25,659 nucleotides of DNA from SIG607 sp045646245 (lineage in GTDB: Bacteria > Bacillota > Clostridia > Oscillospirales > Acutalibacteraceae). The notes beneath the pieces were generated by a model, which ran no database searches, had not been told where the DNA came from, and saw only the letters and a program-made list of their open reading frames with translations. Of the stretch, positions 6,324 through 13,728 are shown piece after piece. Position 1 is the stretch's first letter; each line of letters begins with the position of its first letter. The DNA is taken from assembly GCA_045646245.1 (NCBI GenBank), contig JAZRKJ010000057.1:1-25659 (forward strand), given 5' to 3'. The translations under genes were made by a program, and so were the position numbers.

Positions 6324-7406
6324 TTAATACTTAATAGGATTAGATTTAAGGTACTTATTTACCATAAGAGCAATCTTAAAGATAATTGCATGGTCAAATT
6401 CACGAAGGTCAAGACCGGTAATCTTCTTGATTTTTTCAAGGCGATAAACCAAAGTGTTGCGGTGAACGAAAAGTTTTCTTGAAGTTTCGGAAACGTTAAG
6501 GTTGTTTTCGAAGAACTTTTGAATTGTGAAAAGAGTTTCTTGGTCAAGACTTTCAATAGAACCGCGTTTAAAAACCTCTTTTAAGAAGGATTCACAAAGT
6601 GTTGTAGGAAGCTGATAAATAAGACGGGCAATACCGAGACTGTTGTAACAAACAATAGTTTTGTCGGTATCGAAAACCTTACCGACCTCAAGAGCGGTTT
6701 GCGCTTCCTTGAAGGAACGGGCAAGGTCTTTAAGATTATCAACGGTAGTACCGATACCGATAGTCGCATGAGCGTAAAATTCACCCGTAAGAGTATCGGC
6801 AATTGTATTGGCAAGCTGTTCAATATCCTTAGCTTCAATTCCAGGTTTGGTTTCTTTAATAAGGGCAATATCGGATTCGTTGATGTTAATAACAAAATCT
6901 TTGGTTTTATCGGGGAAAAGATTTTGGATAATATCGTAAACCGAAATATCCCCCGGCTCGTTTACACGGATAAGAATAACGGTACGCATAACGTCGGAAT
7001 TGAAATAAAGCTCTCTCGCCTTTAAGTAAATATCACCGGGGAGAATATTGTCAAGGATAATATTCTTAATAAAATTACCTCTGTCATACTTTTCGTCATA
7101 GTAATACTTAATATTCTTAAAAGCAACCGAAATAACCGAGCAATACTTTTCCGAAAGAATGTCGTCCCCTTCCACAAATATTGTGTAATCATTACTTTGT
7201 GCAGGATTTATTGCTTTAAAAGTATAGCCCATAGCCGTAACAGGCTGCTCGGCAATAGCAATATCGGCAGGAATATTCATAGCTTCGCCGATTCTGCCCA
7301 GTTCACTGCAAGCAATAATAGTATAATTTTCGTCTAATACACCGAAAGTTTTGTCTATGGAGTCCTTCATTTGATGAATTACACCTTGAAACAAGCGATT
7401 TGACAT
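6324..7406 (-). CDS. CdaR/PucR-type helix-turn-helix regulator, first gene of the ftsEX operon
   Basis: A predicted DNA-binding regulator. The C-terminal 60 residues are a PucR-type HTH (FFENNLNVSETSRKLFVHRN, then TLVYRLEKIKKITGLDLREF), and the middle third (HATIGIGTTVDNLKDLARSF) matches the GGDEF-like domain of CdaR-family proteins. The N-terminal part looks like a sensory domain without membrane segments. An ATG at 7413-7415 touches the ribosome site GAGGGG directly, so the second ATG (7404-7406), nine bases after that site, is preferred (360 residues). The gene is preceded by a sigma-A promoter and followed after 18 bases by ftsE, which suggests a link to the divisome or hydrolase operon. 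Its ligand and targets are unknown. Confidence 0.82.
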   Translation of the reverse strand: MSNRLFQGVIHQMKDSIDKTFGVLDENYTIIACSELGRIGEAMNIPADIAIAEQPVTAMGYTFKAINPAQSNDYTIFVEGDDILSEKYCSVISVAFKNIKYYYDEKYDRGNFIKNIILDNILPGDIYLKARELYFNSDVMRTVILIRVNEPGDISVYDIIQNLFPDKTKDFVININESDIALIKETKPGIEAKDIEQLANTIADTLTGEFYAHATIGIGTTVDNLKDLARSFKEAQTALEVGKVFDTDKTIVCYNSLGIARLIYQLPTTLCESFLKEVFKRGSIESLDQETLFTIQKFFENNLNVSETSRKLFVHRNTLVYRLEKIKKITGLDLREFDHAIIFKIALMVNKYLKSNPIKY

Positions 7407-7449
7407 ATTGCACATCCCCTCAATTTAATATATATATTCACACATATAC

Positions 7450-7478
7450 ATTGTACAAAAAATACAGTAAAATTGCAA
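7450..7478 (-). promoter_or_regulatory. Sigma-A promoter of the regulator-ftsEX operon
   Basis: On the minus strand TTGCAA (7473-7478), 17 bases, TACAAT (7450-7455). This is followed by an AT-rich leader and the GAGGGG ribosome site. Confidence 0.7.
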
Positions 7479-7548
7479 GTAATATTTAAAAAAAGTTACA
7501 AATTTATTACAATTTTTCGGATATGGAAAAATTATCCCGAAAAACAAA

Positions 7549-7578
7549 GAAAAACAGAGGCAAAAAATCACCTCTGTT
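7549..7578 (-). terminator. Rho-independent terminator after the DUF4886 gene
   Basis: On the minus strand AACAGAGG (7571-7578) pairs with CCTCTGTT (7553-7560) across a ten-base loop and is followed by a T-rich tail. It lies ten bases after the stop codon. Confidence 0.85.
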
Positions 7579-7587
7579 CAGTATTTC

Positions 7588-8349
7588 TTAATCTTGTTTT
7601 TTGCGTCTTTTTTTAAGTATAAGCACTGCCAATACCGCCAAAACCAATACAACTAAAGCCGAACTAACAACTATTACCGTTACAATAGTGTTGTCTTCTC
7701 CGTCTTTTTTCTTTTTCTTAGACGTTGCTTTATCCTCTCTCAAATCCTCAACTTCGGCAATATTTTTAAGTGCGCCTTCTTCGTAAGTTATATTCGCACT
7801 CGGCAGTATAACCTTTTTAATTCCTTCAACGTACTTAAAGGCGGTGTCATCTACGTTTACAACGTTTTTGCCGCCGATAGTTTCGGGGATTTTAATAACT
7901 CCGTCAGACGGAACGGCGCCCATATAATGAACCAGCTCAACGCCGCCGTTTTCAGCGGGAAGATAACGCCAATCCCCTTCTACGTGCAGTTTTTCGCCCG
8001 TAACAGTTTCGTGGGCAATATCTCTTAAAATTTTGCTTTCATCTCTGAAAAGCTCGGCAGGATAAAAGTCGGCTTTTCTACAGTCAACACCCAAAATATA
8101 TTCAAGCCATACACAACCTACAAGATATCTGCCACGGTTGTTAAGATGGCAAATGCTGTCGGCGTAAAGAGCACCGTTTTCGCATTGTTGCCAACTTGTA
8201 AGTTTTTCTCCGATATTATAAAAATCTCCATATCCATACTCGTCCTTGGCAAGTTGAATAGCTTTTCCGGCAGGTATAATACCCTTCTCTTTATCAATTG
8301 AAAGCATATCAGCAGCTTGTTCATAAGCTTTTACGATTTTTTCATACAT
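7588..8349 (-). pseudogene. 3' part of a frameshifted DUF4886 SGNH-type surface protein
   Basis: This frame holds the second half of the hydrolase fold, a short repeat domain and a membrane anchor, but lacks the nucleophile motif. KIVKAYEQAADMLSIDKEKG through CHLNNRGRYLVGCVWLEYIL matches the C-terminal half of DUF4886/SGNH proteins; the ADSICHLN motif carries the presumed catalytic histidine. VIKIPETIGGKNVVNVDDTA resembles leucine-rich-repeat-like (BspA type) surface repeats. After KKKKKDGED there is a single hydrophobic helix and a basic tail, a C-terminal anchor. No ribosome site precedes the ATG at 8347-8349. The frame continues upstream without a stop into the 8408-8899 gene once one G is removed from the run at 8416-8421. 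It is therefore part of one 436-residue protein, not an independent gene. Confidence 0.82.
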
Positions 8350-8407
8350 TACCTTACTGTTAGGATAGCTTATGCTTGTATAATCATTTCCGCTAGTAGC
8401 TACTTCT

Positions 8408-8899
8408 TCACTGTACCCCCCAAGTTTGGTGAATCATAATTTCCGCCTGAGGCTCGTGCTTTTTAATAATCTTATACAGTTCGGTAAGCCAAGGTTTTTC
8501 TTCGGTCCAAAAGGTAGAAAAATTAGCGGCGCCCGAAGAGCTTTGCTGAATGGTTACGTAGTCGTAATCAGCTAAGTCAAACACCTCTTGCATAGTTTGT
8601 TTTCCCGATTTACTAATATTTACACCGTCAACGTAAAACTGATATTCTTTTGCATTCGTATTATACCACTTAACGTGTCTTTCAATCGGGCAACCGTCGT
8701 CGTAAAGGCTGGTAACACTAACATTCAATCCCATACTGTAAGCAATACTGTTGATATACTGAGTTGCGTTATTGGAATAACTGTTACCGATAGCGAGAAT
8801 TTTAATTTGCTTTTGGTCTTCGGGAGCGGCGCTGACGCCGAAAGAACATAAAGAAAACAGCAAAACCAAAATCAATACAATACTTATAATTCTTTTCAT
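8408..8899 (-). pseudogene. 5' part of a frameshifted DUF4886 SGNH-type surface protein
   Basis: It encodes a signal peptide (MKRIISIVLILVLLFSLCSF, cleavage near SAA) and the first half of a DUF4886/SGNH fold: IKILAIGNSYSNNATQYI with the presumed nucleophile serine in GNS, then DYDYVTIQQSS and IMIHQTWG. The frame ends in TGA right after IHQTWGVQ. Reading G5 instead of G6 at 8416-8421 changes this to IHQTWGYSEEVATSGNDYTS and joins the downstream piece in frame, restoring 436 codons plus stop. Related proteins have Tyr at that position after HQTWG or HQTWA. The gene has its own promoter, ribosome site (AAAGGTGA) and terminator, so the break looks recent, phase-variable or a sequencing error. 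The intact product would be a secreted, membrane-anchored esterase-like enzyme; the substrate is unknown. Confidence 0.82.
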
Positions 8900-8935
8900 A
8901 CTCTTTCACCTTTTTAAGTACTTTTAATATTAAAC

Positions 8936-8963
8936 ATTATACCATAACCGTTTATTTAGTAAA
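8936..8963 (-). promoter_or_regulatory. Promoter of the DUF4886 gene
   Basis: On the minus strand TTTACT (8958-8963), 16 bases, TATAAT (8936-8941) with a TGG extension directly before the -10. Confidence 0.6.
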
Positions 8964-8997
8964 TGCACTAATGTATAAAATACAGGTGTATTTTTGT

Positions 8998-9027
8998 AAA
9001 AAAACAGCCGCTCTTAAAGAGCGGCTG
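8998..9027 (-). terminator. Rho-independent terminator after the sugar ABC ATPase gene
   Basis: A strong hairpin, CAGCCGCTCTTTAAGAGCGGCTG on the minus strand apart from its tight loop (9005-9027), is followed by seven T residues. It lies 13 bases after the stop codon. Confidence 0.93.
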
Positions 9028-9040
9028 AATAGCAACTAAA

Positions 9041-10183
9041 TCAGTTGGTAATGGTTTTTTCGGTGTCTTTATCGAAAAGGTGAATCTTATCAGGTTCAAG
9101 AGCGATTTTGATAACGTCACCGGGACGAGCAGTGTTGGTAGGAGCAACACGAGCGTTGATTGCGTGAGTTTCGCAATCCATATAAAGGTAAGTTTCAGCA
9201 CCCATAAGTTCGGTAACTTCAACCTTAGCTTCTACGATACCTGCTGCATAGGTTTCAAGAAGCTCTTCTTCGTTATGAACGTTTTCGGGACGGATACCCA
9301 TAATAATTTCCTTACCTACATAATCTTCAAGGCAGTTATCCTTGTTCTTGGACTCGGGCAACTTAATCTTGAATTTAACGCCGGCACGGGTCTTGGTGTC
9401 TTCAGAACCAAATTCTACGTAGTAGCCGTCAGCCTCTTTAAGAAGCTTGGAATCAATAAAGTTCATCTGAGGAGAACCGATAAAGCCTGCAACGAAGAGG
9501 TTGCAAGGATAGAGATAAAGGTTCTGGGGAGTATCAACCTGCTGAATGAAACCGTTCTTCATAACAACGATTCTGGTACCCATGGTCATAGCTTCAGTCT
9601 GGTCGTGGGTAACGTAAATAAAGGTTGTACCAAGTCTCTGATGGAGTTTGGAAATTTCGGTACGCATTTGAGCACGAAGCTTAGCATCCAAGTTGGAAAG
9701 AGGTTCGTCAAGAAGGAATACCTTAGGTTCACGAACGATTGCACGACCTAAAGCAACACGCTGACGCTGACCGCCGGAGAGAGCCTTCGGCTTTCTTTCA
9801 AGAAGATGTTCAATATCAAGAATACGAGCAGCTTCTTCAACACGACGACGAATTTCGTCTTTAGAAGTTTTACGAAGTTTAAGACCGAATGCCATATTAT
9901 CAAATACAGACATATGAGGATAAAGTGCATAGTTCTGGAAAACCATTGCAATATCACGATCTTTAGGAGCAACGTCGTTAACGAGACGGTCGCCGATGTA
10001 AACTTCACCATCGGAAATTTCTTCAAGACCGGCTACCATACGAAGAGTAGTAGACTTACCGCAACCGGAAGGACCAACAAGAATAATGAACTCTTTGTCC
10101 TTAATTTCCAGGTTGAAGTCAGAAACAGCTACTACACCGCCGGGGTATTTTTTGTAAACGTTGCGAAGTGATAAGCTTGCCAT
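9041..10183 (-). CDS. ugpC: Carbohydrate ABC transporter ATPase, MsmX/UgpC/MalK type, orphan
   Basis: The ATPase subunit of CUT1 sugar importers. It shows Walker A GPSGCGKST (37-45), Q-loop VFQNYALYPHMS, signature LSGGQ (135-139), Walker B VFLLDEP (155-161), D-loop SNLDA and switch histidine YVTHD (193). The C-terminal third is the TOBE/MalK-like regulatory domain (IMGIRPENV, ARVAPTNTARPGDVIKIALE). No permease or binding-protein gene is adjacent, and it has its own promoter and terminator. It is thus probably a shared, multitask ATPase like B. subtilis MsmX that energises several sugar importers encoded elsewhere. The ribosome site AGGAGG lies nine bases before the ATG. Its substrate range cannot be read from sequence; the UgpC label is the common annotation name. 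Confidence 0.93.
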   Translation of the reverse strand: MASLSLRNVYKKYPGGVVAVSDFNLEIKDKEFIILVGPSGCGKSTTLRMVAGLEEISDGEVYIGDRLVNDVAPKDRDIAMVFQNYALYPHMSVFDNMAFGLKLRKTSKDEIRRRVEEAARILDIEHLLERKPKALSGGQRQRVALGRAIVREPKVFLLDEPLSNLDAKLRAQMRTEISKLHQRLGTTFIYVTHDQTEAMTMGTRIVVMKNGFIQQVDTPQNLYLYPCNLFVAGFIGSPQMNFIDSKLLKEADGYYVEFGSEDTKTRAGVKFKIKLPESKNKDNCLEDYVGKEIIMGIRPENVHNEEELLETYAAGIVEAKVEVTELMGAETYLYMDCETHAINARVAPTNTARPGDVIKIALEPDKIHLFDKDTEKTITN

Positions 10184-10226
10184 TGTTTGAGACCTCCTAA
10201 TTGGAATGACATTTTATTACTAAAGT

Positions 10227-10235
10227 ATTATACCA
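10227..10235 (-). promoter_or_regulatory. Extended -10 promoter of the sugar ABC ATPase gene
   Basis: On the minus strand TGGTATAAT is an extended -10 without a convincing -35. ATACTTTAGTA follows immediately; a similar palindrome (TACTAAAGTA) follows the -10 of the ddh gene. Confidence 0.55.
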
Positions 10236-10322
10236 AAATGTTTTATGAATTACTATAGTTAAAATAGAAAATCTTAAAAGGTTTAATTTGTCAATATTGC
10301 ATAAGAAAACCGTTTATTATTA

Positions 10323-11021
10323 CTAATTTGTTAAAATTTTCGGATCAATTTTACAAAATTCACCCGATTTCAGATTTTTCGGAAGGAACAAATTTCCAAT
10401 ACGTTCACGGTGCAAAGACATAACTCCCAAATCAAAAACGCCGAACATTCTTTTAATTTGGTGATATTTGCCTTCAGTAAGTATTACCCTTGCAGTAGTA
10501 TTGCTTAGTTTTTCGCAAACAGCCGACAGACATTCTTCTCCGTCGTAAAGTGTAACGCCCTCTTTAAAGCCGGTTATAACGTCATCGGTAATTTCGCCGT
10601 CAAGCTCTACAATATACGATTTTTCAATATGATGTTTAGGACCGGTAATACGGTGCGCAAAATCTCCGTCGTCGGTAAGTAAAACCATACCCGTAGAATC
10701 CTTGTCCAGTCTTCCTGCAGGAAATATATTTCTTTTAGAATATATTTCGGGCAATAAATCCACAACGGTTTTATCCCTTTTATCGTTAGTTGCCGAAAGA
10801 ACGCCTTTTGGTTTATTCATAATAAGATAAACGTACTTTTCAAAGGTTATTTCTTCTGAGTCTAAAGTCACCTTTGCCTTTTGTTCGTCAATTTTACTGT
10901 CAGGTTGGCGAATCACTTCACCGTCAACCGTAACTCTTCCGCAAAAAACCGCTTTTCTTGCTTCGCTTCTTGTCAGAGTCGTTTGGTTGGAAACAAATTT
11001 ATCCAGCCTTATTTGTGCCAA
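10323..11021 (-). CDS. RsuA/RluB-family rRNA pseudouridine synthase
   Basis: It isomerises a uridine in ribosomal RNA; the RsuA subfamily acts on 16S U516 and RluB on 23S U2605. It has an N-terminal S4 RNA-binding domain (IRLDKFVSNQTTLTRSEARK) and a catalytic domain with GRLDKDSTGMVLLTDDGDFA, whose Asp is the catalytic residue, plus LTEGKYHQIKRMF. The TTG at 11019-11021 is preferred: GGAAGG lies eight bases upstream, and starting there gives MAQIRLDKF, as in homologues (232 residues). The frame stays open upstream but would run into the lipoprotein gene, whose stop is one base before the TTG. The length and SSU-like features favour the 16S enzyme, with RluB as the alternative. Confidence 0.88.
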   Translation of the reverse strand: MAQIRLDKFVSNQTTLTRSEARKAVFCGRVTVDGEVIRQPDSKIDEQKAKVTLDSEEITFEKYVYLIMNKPKGVLSATNDKRDKTVVDLLPEIYSKRNIFPAGRLDKDSTGMVLLTDDGDFAHRITGPKHHIEKSYIVELDGEITDDVITGFKEGVTLYDGEECLSAVCEKLSNTTARVILTEGKYHQIKRMFGVFDLGVMSLHRERIGNLFLPKNLKSGEFCKIDPKILTN

Positions 11022-11022
11022 T

Positions 11023-11400
11023 TTATCCACCTTCCAACGAATAAATACTGCCGCTGCATAAGTCAATGCAGTACGCATCCGCTAATTCTTCACCTTCGGT
11101 GATTATACGTATTTTCAGGTAGTCGTCAAAGGAATAAAAATATTCGGTAAGAAAACAACCTTTATATCCGTAAAGTTTTTCGTCAATTTCGCCCTTTGCG
11201 GGAACGTAAAACGTTTTAACGTAATCAGGGTCACCCACGTTAAAGCCATACGTTTTAAGAAAAGCCGCCCTTTCCCCTTCGGTTTCAAGGGTTATTTTAG
11301 GTTGTGAACAGCTTGCAACTGCAAGAAAGGAAAAAGCAACCAGCAAAAAAACACAAAGGACAACAGAATACGCTTTTGAAAAAGAAAAATATATTTTCAT
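11023..11400 (-). CDS. Small predicted lipoprotein, DUF4830-like
   Basis: A 125-residue exported protein with a hydrophobic N-terminus (about 10-30) ending in VASC, a plausible lipobox with Cys as lipid attachment site. The remainder (ERAAFLKTYGFNVGDPDYVK, then YKGCFLTEYFYS and a C-terminal CIDLCSGSIYSLEGG) resembles the DUF4830 pattern found in clostridia; no enzymatic motif is visible. A GTG at 11407-11409 overlaps the ribosome site GGGTGGT, so the ATG at 11398-11400 is chosen. It lies between ispF (42 bases) and the pseudouridine synthase gene (1 base), apparently in the same transcription unit. The function is unknown; the domain name is tentative. Confidence 0.72.
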   Translation of the reverse strand: MKIYFSFSKAYSVVLCVFLLVAFSFLAVASCSQPKITLETEGERAAFLKTYGFNVGDPDYVKTFYVPAKGEIDEKLYGYKGCFLTEYFYSFDDYLKIRIITEGEELADAYCIDLCSGSIYSLEGG

Positions 11401-11442
11401 TTTTACCACCCATATTATTGTATGGTAAAAACAGGAAAATTA

Positions 11443-11910
11443 TCATTCAATAAGGCAAACACAGTGAGCCGAAATTCCCAAAAGTTCACCCGTAAAGCCA
11501 AGTCCCTCTTCGGTAGTAGCCTTTACATTAACTTTATTTTTATCAATAGAAAGGGTATTCGCTACCGTTTCACGCATTAAATCAATATAAGGGGATAGCT
11601 TAGGCTTTTGCGCTATTACGGTGGCGTCTATATTTACTATTTTATAGCCTTCCTTTAAAAGCCTTTCATTAACCTCTTTCAAAAGGACTTTACTGTCAAC
11701 ACCTTTAAACTTGGGGTCGGTATCAGGGAAAAGCCTTCCTATATCCGGCAAAGCCGCCGCACCCAACAGAGCGTCACACATTGCGTGTAGAAGCACGTCG
11801 GCATCAGAATGGCCCAGTAAGCCTTTTTCGTAAGGAATATTTACTCCGCCGATAAAAAGAGGTCTGTCTTCGCAAAAACGGTGAACGTCATATCCGTGAC
11901 CGATACGCAT
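11443..11910 (-). CDS. ispF: 2-C-methyl-D-erythritol 2,4-cyclodiphosphate synthase IspF
   Basis: The fifth step of the non-mevalonate (MEP) isoprenoid pathway: it cyclises CDP-methylerythritol 2-phosphate to the cyclic diphosphate with release of CMP. At 155 residues it has the normal length. The zinc ligands Asp8 and His10 (GYDVHRF) and His42 (DADVLLHAMCDALLG) are present, as are the TTEEGLGFTGE loop and ISAHCVCLIE end. Its ATG overlaps the stop of ispD by one base, so the two MEP genes are translationally coupled. All family hallmarks are intact. Confidence 0.97.
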   Translation of the reverse strand: MRIGHGYDVHRFCEDRPLFIGGVNIPYEKGLLGHSDADVLLHAMCDALLGAAALPDIGRLFPDTDPKFKGVDSKVLLKEVNERLLKEGYKIVNIDATVIAQKPKLSPYIDLMRETVANTLSIDKNKVNVKATTEEGLGFTGELLGISAHCVCLIE

Positions 11911-12632
11911 TATTTTTCCTCCTTTAAAATTGCCTCTGCCAAAACAAGGTCAATAGGGGTAGTGATTTTTATATTACTTTCCTCACCCTCGATTAAAGTG
12001 GTGTTAAAGCCCACTTCTTCCATAACCGAAGCGTCGTCGGTAAAAGAAGATTTATCTTTACGGCTTAAAAGTAATTCTTTATACTTTTTATAATTTAAAG
12101 ACTGAGGAGTTTGAACCGCAACAAAACGGCTTCTGTCGGGAGTTTTAATAAAATAGCCCTTTTCTTTAAGGGTATCCTTAACCGCCATTGTCGGCACCGA
12201 ACAGTCGTTAATAAGCGCAGCGTTTGACATTGCCGTAATAAGATTATCGCTTACAAGGGGACGGGCGCCGTCGTGAATCATAACGCCGACGGTATCGTCG
12301 CTTAATTCATTAAGTCCGCAAAGCACCGAAGAAAGGCGGTCTTCTCCGCCGACAGCTACGGCCAGAAGCTTGGTAATCATATATTCATCCGCTAACTTTT
12401 CAATGTCGGCAATATATTCACTTTTGGTAACCACAACAATTTGAGAAACGTTTGCGTTTCGCTGGAACGCAAGCATAGTCCTTGCTATTACGGGAACACC
12501 CATAATGGGAGCAAAAATTTTATTTATACCGCACATACGCGATGCATTCCCTGCGGCAACGATAACCACGGGGACTTTGCCTTCACTTTTACTTTCAACG
12601 CTGTACTGTACGGCAAATTCGGTTTTAGGCAT
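11910..12632 (-). CDS. ispD: 2-C-methyl-D-erythritol 4-phosphate cytidylyltransferase IspD
   Basis: The third step of the MEP pathway: it transfers CMP from CTP to methylerythritol 4-phosphate. It has a nucleotidyltransferase fold with the CTP-binding loop VVIVAAGNASRMCGINKIFA (about 21-40), GGEDRLSSV, VMIHDGARPLV and VAVQTPQSLNY. The N-terminal 20 residues are an extra tail before the usual start of the family; no better internal start was seen, and GAGG precedes the ATG. In the nucleotide loop, Cys-Gly-Ile-Asn replaces the more common Gly-rich stretch, but the conserved Lys is kept. It is coupled to ispF. Confidence 0.94.
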   Translation of the reverse strand: MPKTEFAVQYSVESKSEGKVPVVIVAAGNASRMCGINKIFAPIMGVPVIARTMLAFQRNANVSQIVVVTKSEYIADIEKLADEYMITKLLAVAVGGEDRLSSVLCGLNELSDDTVGVMIHDGARPLVSDNLITAMSNAALINDCSVPTMAVKDTLKEKGYFIKTPDRSRFVAVQTPQSLNYKKYKELLLSRKDKSSFTDDASVMEEVGFNTTLIEGEESNIKITTPIDLVLAEAILKEEK

Positions 12633-12651
12633 ACCTTTTCCTCACTTAAAG

Positions 12652-12676
12652 AAAAAAGCACCAAACGGTGCTTTTT
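12652..12676 (-). terminator. Rho-independent terminator between the CD1247-family gene and ispD
   Basis: On the minus strand AAAAAGCACC (12667-12676) pairs with GGTGCTTTTT (12653-12662) around a GTTT loop, with a further T. It lies eight bases after the stop codon. Only 19 bases then separate it from ispD, so ispDF must rely on read-through or on a promoter not recognised here. Confidence 0.85.
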
Positions 12677-12684
12677 CCGAATTA

Positions 12685-13104
12685 TTATTCTTCGTCGATA
12701 TCTTCTTCCAAATCGAACTCAAGATTAGTGCCGCAATTAGGACAAGTCATACCTTCGTCCTCAAGCATTTTGTCGTCAATATAGATAATATCGTGACAGT
12801 TGGGGCATTCTACTTCGTAAAGTTCGTCGTCATCGTCGCAACCGCAGCAGCCTTCACATTCGTCATCGTCTTCATCTTCATATTCTTCGTAAATGAAGTC
12901 TTCAAGTTCAGCCAAATCTTCATCAACTGCATTTATCTGCTCTGCAAGTTCAGCGCAAGCATCTTCGGTATCTTCAAGGTCAACGGTAATGTCCGCAAGT
13001 AAATCAATAATAGCGGAAAGCACCTTGCCTTCTTTGGTAGAAGCGTCAATCTCAAGGCCTTCGGCAAGACCTTTAATATAAGCAGCCTTTTCGGTGATTG
13101 TCAT
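12685..13104 (-). CDS. CD1247-family acidic zinc-ribbon protein
   Basis: A 139-residue, very acidic protein. The N-terminal helical half (EKAAYIKGLAEGLEIDASTK, then EGKVLSAIIDLLADI) matches the CD1247 N-terminal domain found across Clostridia. It is followed by an Asp/Glu-rich linker with CEGCCGC and a C-terminal zinc ribbon with two CPNC knuckles (CPNCHDIIY and CPNCGTNLEF). No catalytic motif is visible and the function is unknown. It sits 20 bases after efp with the ribosome site AAGGAG, in the same transcription unit, an order common in clostridial genomes. That suggests a translation-related or regulatory role, which is inference only. Confidence 0.88.
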   Translation of the reverse strand: MTITEKAAYIKGLAEGLEIDASTKEGKVLSAIIDLLADITVDLEDTEDACAELAEQINAVDEDLAELEDFIYEEYEDEDDDECEGCCGCDDDDELYEVECPNCHDIIYIDDKMLEDEGMTCPNCGTNLEFDLEEDIDEE

Positions 13105-13124
13105 AACCTTTATCTCCTTAGTTA

Positions 13125-13682
13125 TTATGCTCTTTCCATATACTCGCCGGTACGGGTATCAATACGAATCATATCGCCTTCGTTAATGAAGAGAGGTACT
13201 CTGATTTCGGCGCCGGTTTCAAGAGTAGCGGGCTTGGTTGCGTTGGTAGCAGTATCGCCCTTAAAGCCGGGTTCGGTTTCGGTAATCTGAAGCTCAACAA
13301 AGGTAGGAGGCTCCATACCGAATACCTTTCCTTTGTAAGAAAGGATTTTGCAAATCATAGTTTCCTTTACAAACTTAAAGCCTTCTCCCAGTTCAGACTT
13401 GTTAACTGGAACAAGCTCGAAACTTTCAGGGTCCATAAAGTAGTAAAGGTCACCGTCATTATAAGAATATTCCATATCCTTACGCTCTACGTAAGCAACG
13501 GGGAACTTAGCACTGGGGTTATAGCTCTTTTCAATAATAGCACCGGTAATAACGTTTCTGGTTTTGGTTCTTACGAACGCAGCGCCTTTACCGGGTTTTA
13601 CATGCTGAAACTCTACAACCTGAAGTACGTTGCCGTCTTCTTCAAAGGTAAGGCCGTTTCTGAAATCTCCTGCACTTAACAT
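13125..13682 (-). CDS. efp: Translation elongation factor P
   Basis: It relieves ribosome stalling at polyproline stretches. It has 185 residues and the three EF-P domains: a KOW-like N-terminal domain with the modification loop KPGKGAAF (Lys32 at the tip, as in B. subtilis EF-P, which carries 5-aminopentanol there), the central OB domain, and the C-terminal OB domain ending IRVPLFINEGDMIRIDTRTG. The ribosome site GGAGG lies 12 bases before the ATG. The promoter is a perfect consensus sigma-A site embedded in the end of the upstream M24 peptidase gene. No lysine-modifying enzyme gene is in the window. Confidence 0.98.
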   Translation of the reverse strand: MLSAGDFRNGLTFEEDGNVLQVVEFQHVKPGKGAAFVRTKTRNVITGAIIEKSYNPSAKFPVAYVERKDMEYSYNDGDLYYFMDPESFELVPVNKSELGEGFKFVKETMICKILSYKGKVFGMEPPTFVELQITETEPGFKGDTATNATKPATLETGAEIRVPLFINEGDMIRIDTRTGEYMERA

Positions 13683-13728
13683 AAAATTTATTCCTCCAAA
13701 ATATATTCTAACGAATATTATTATACTA

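Noticed and set aside
9080..9751. 223-codon open frame on the plus strand opposite the sugar ABC ATPase
   Set aside because: It lies wholly antisense to a gene with intact family motifs, and its translation matches nothing I know.
11409..11424. CCATA/TATGG hairpin before the small lipoprotein gene as a terminator
   Set aside because: Only five pairs and no T-run.
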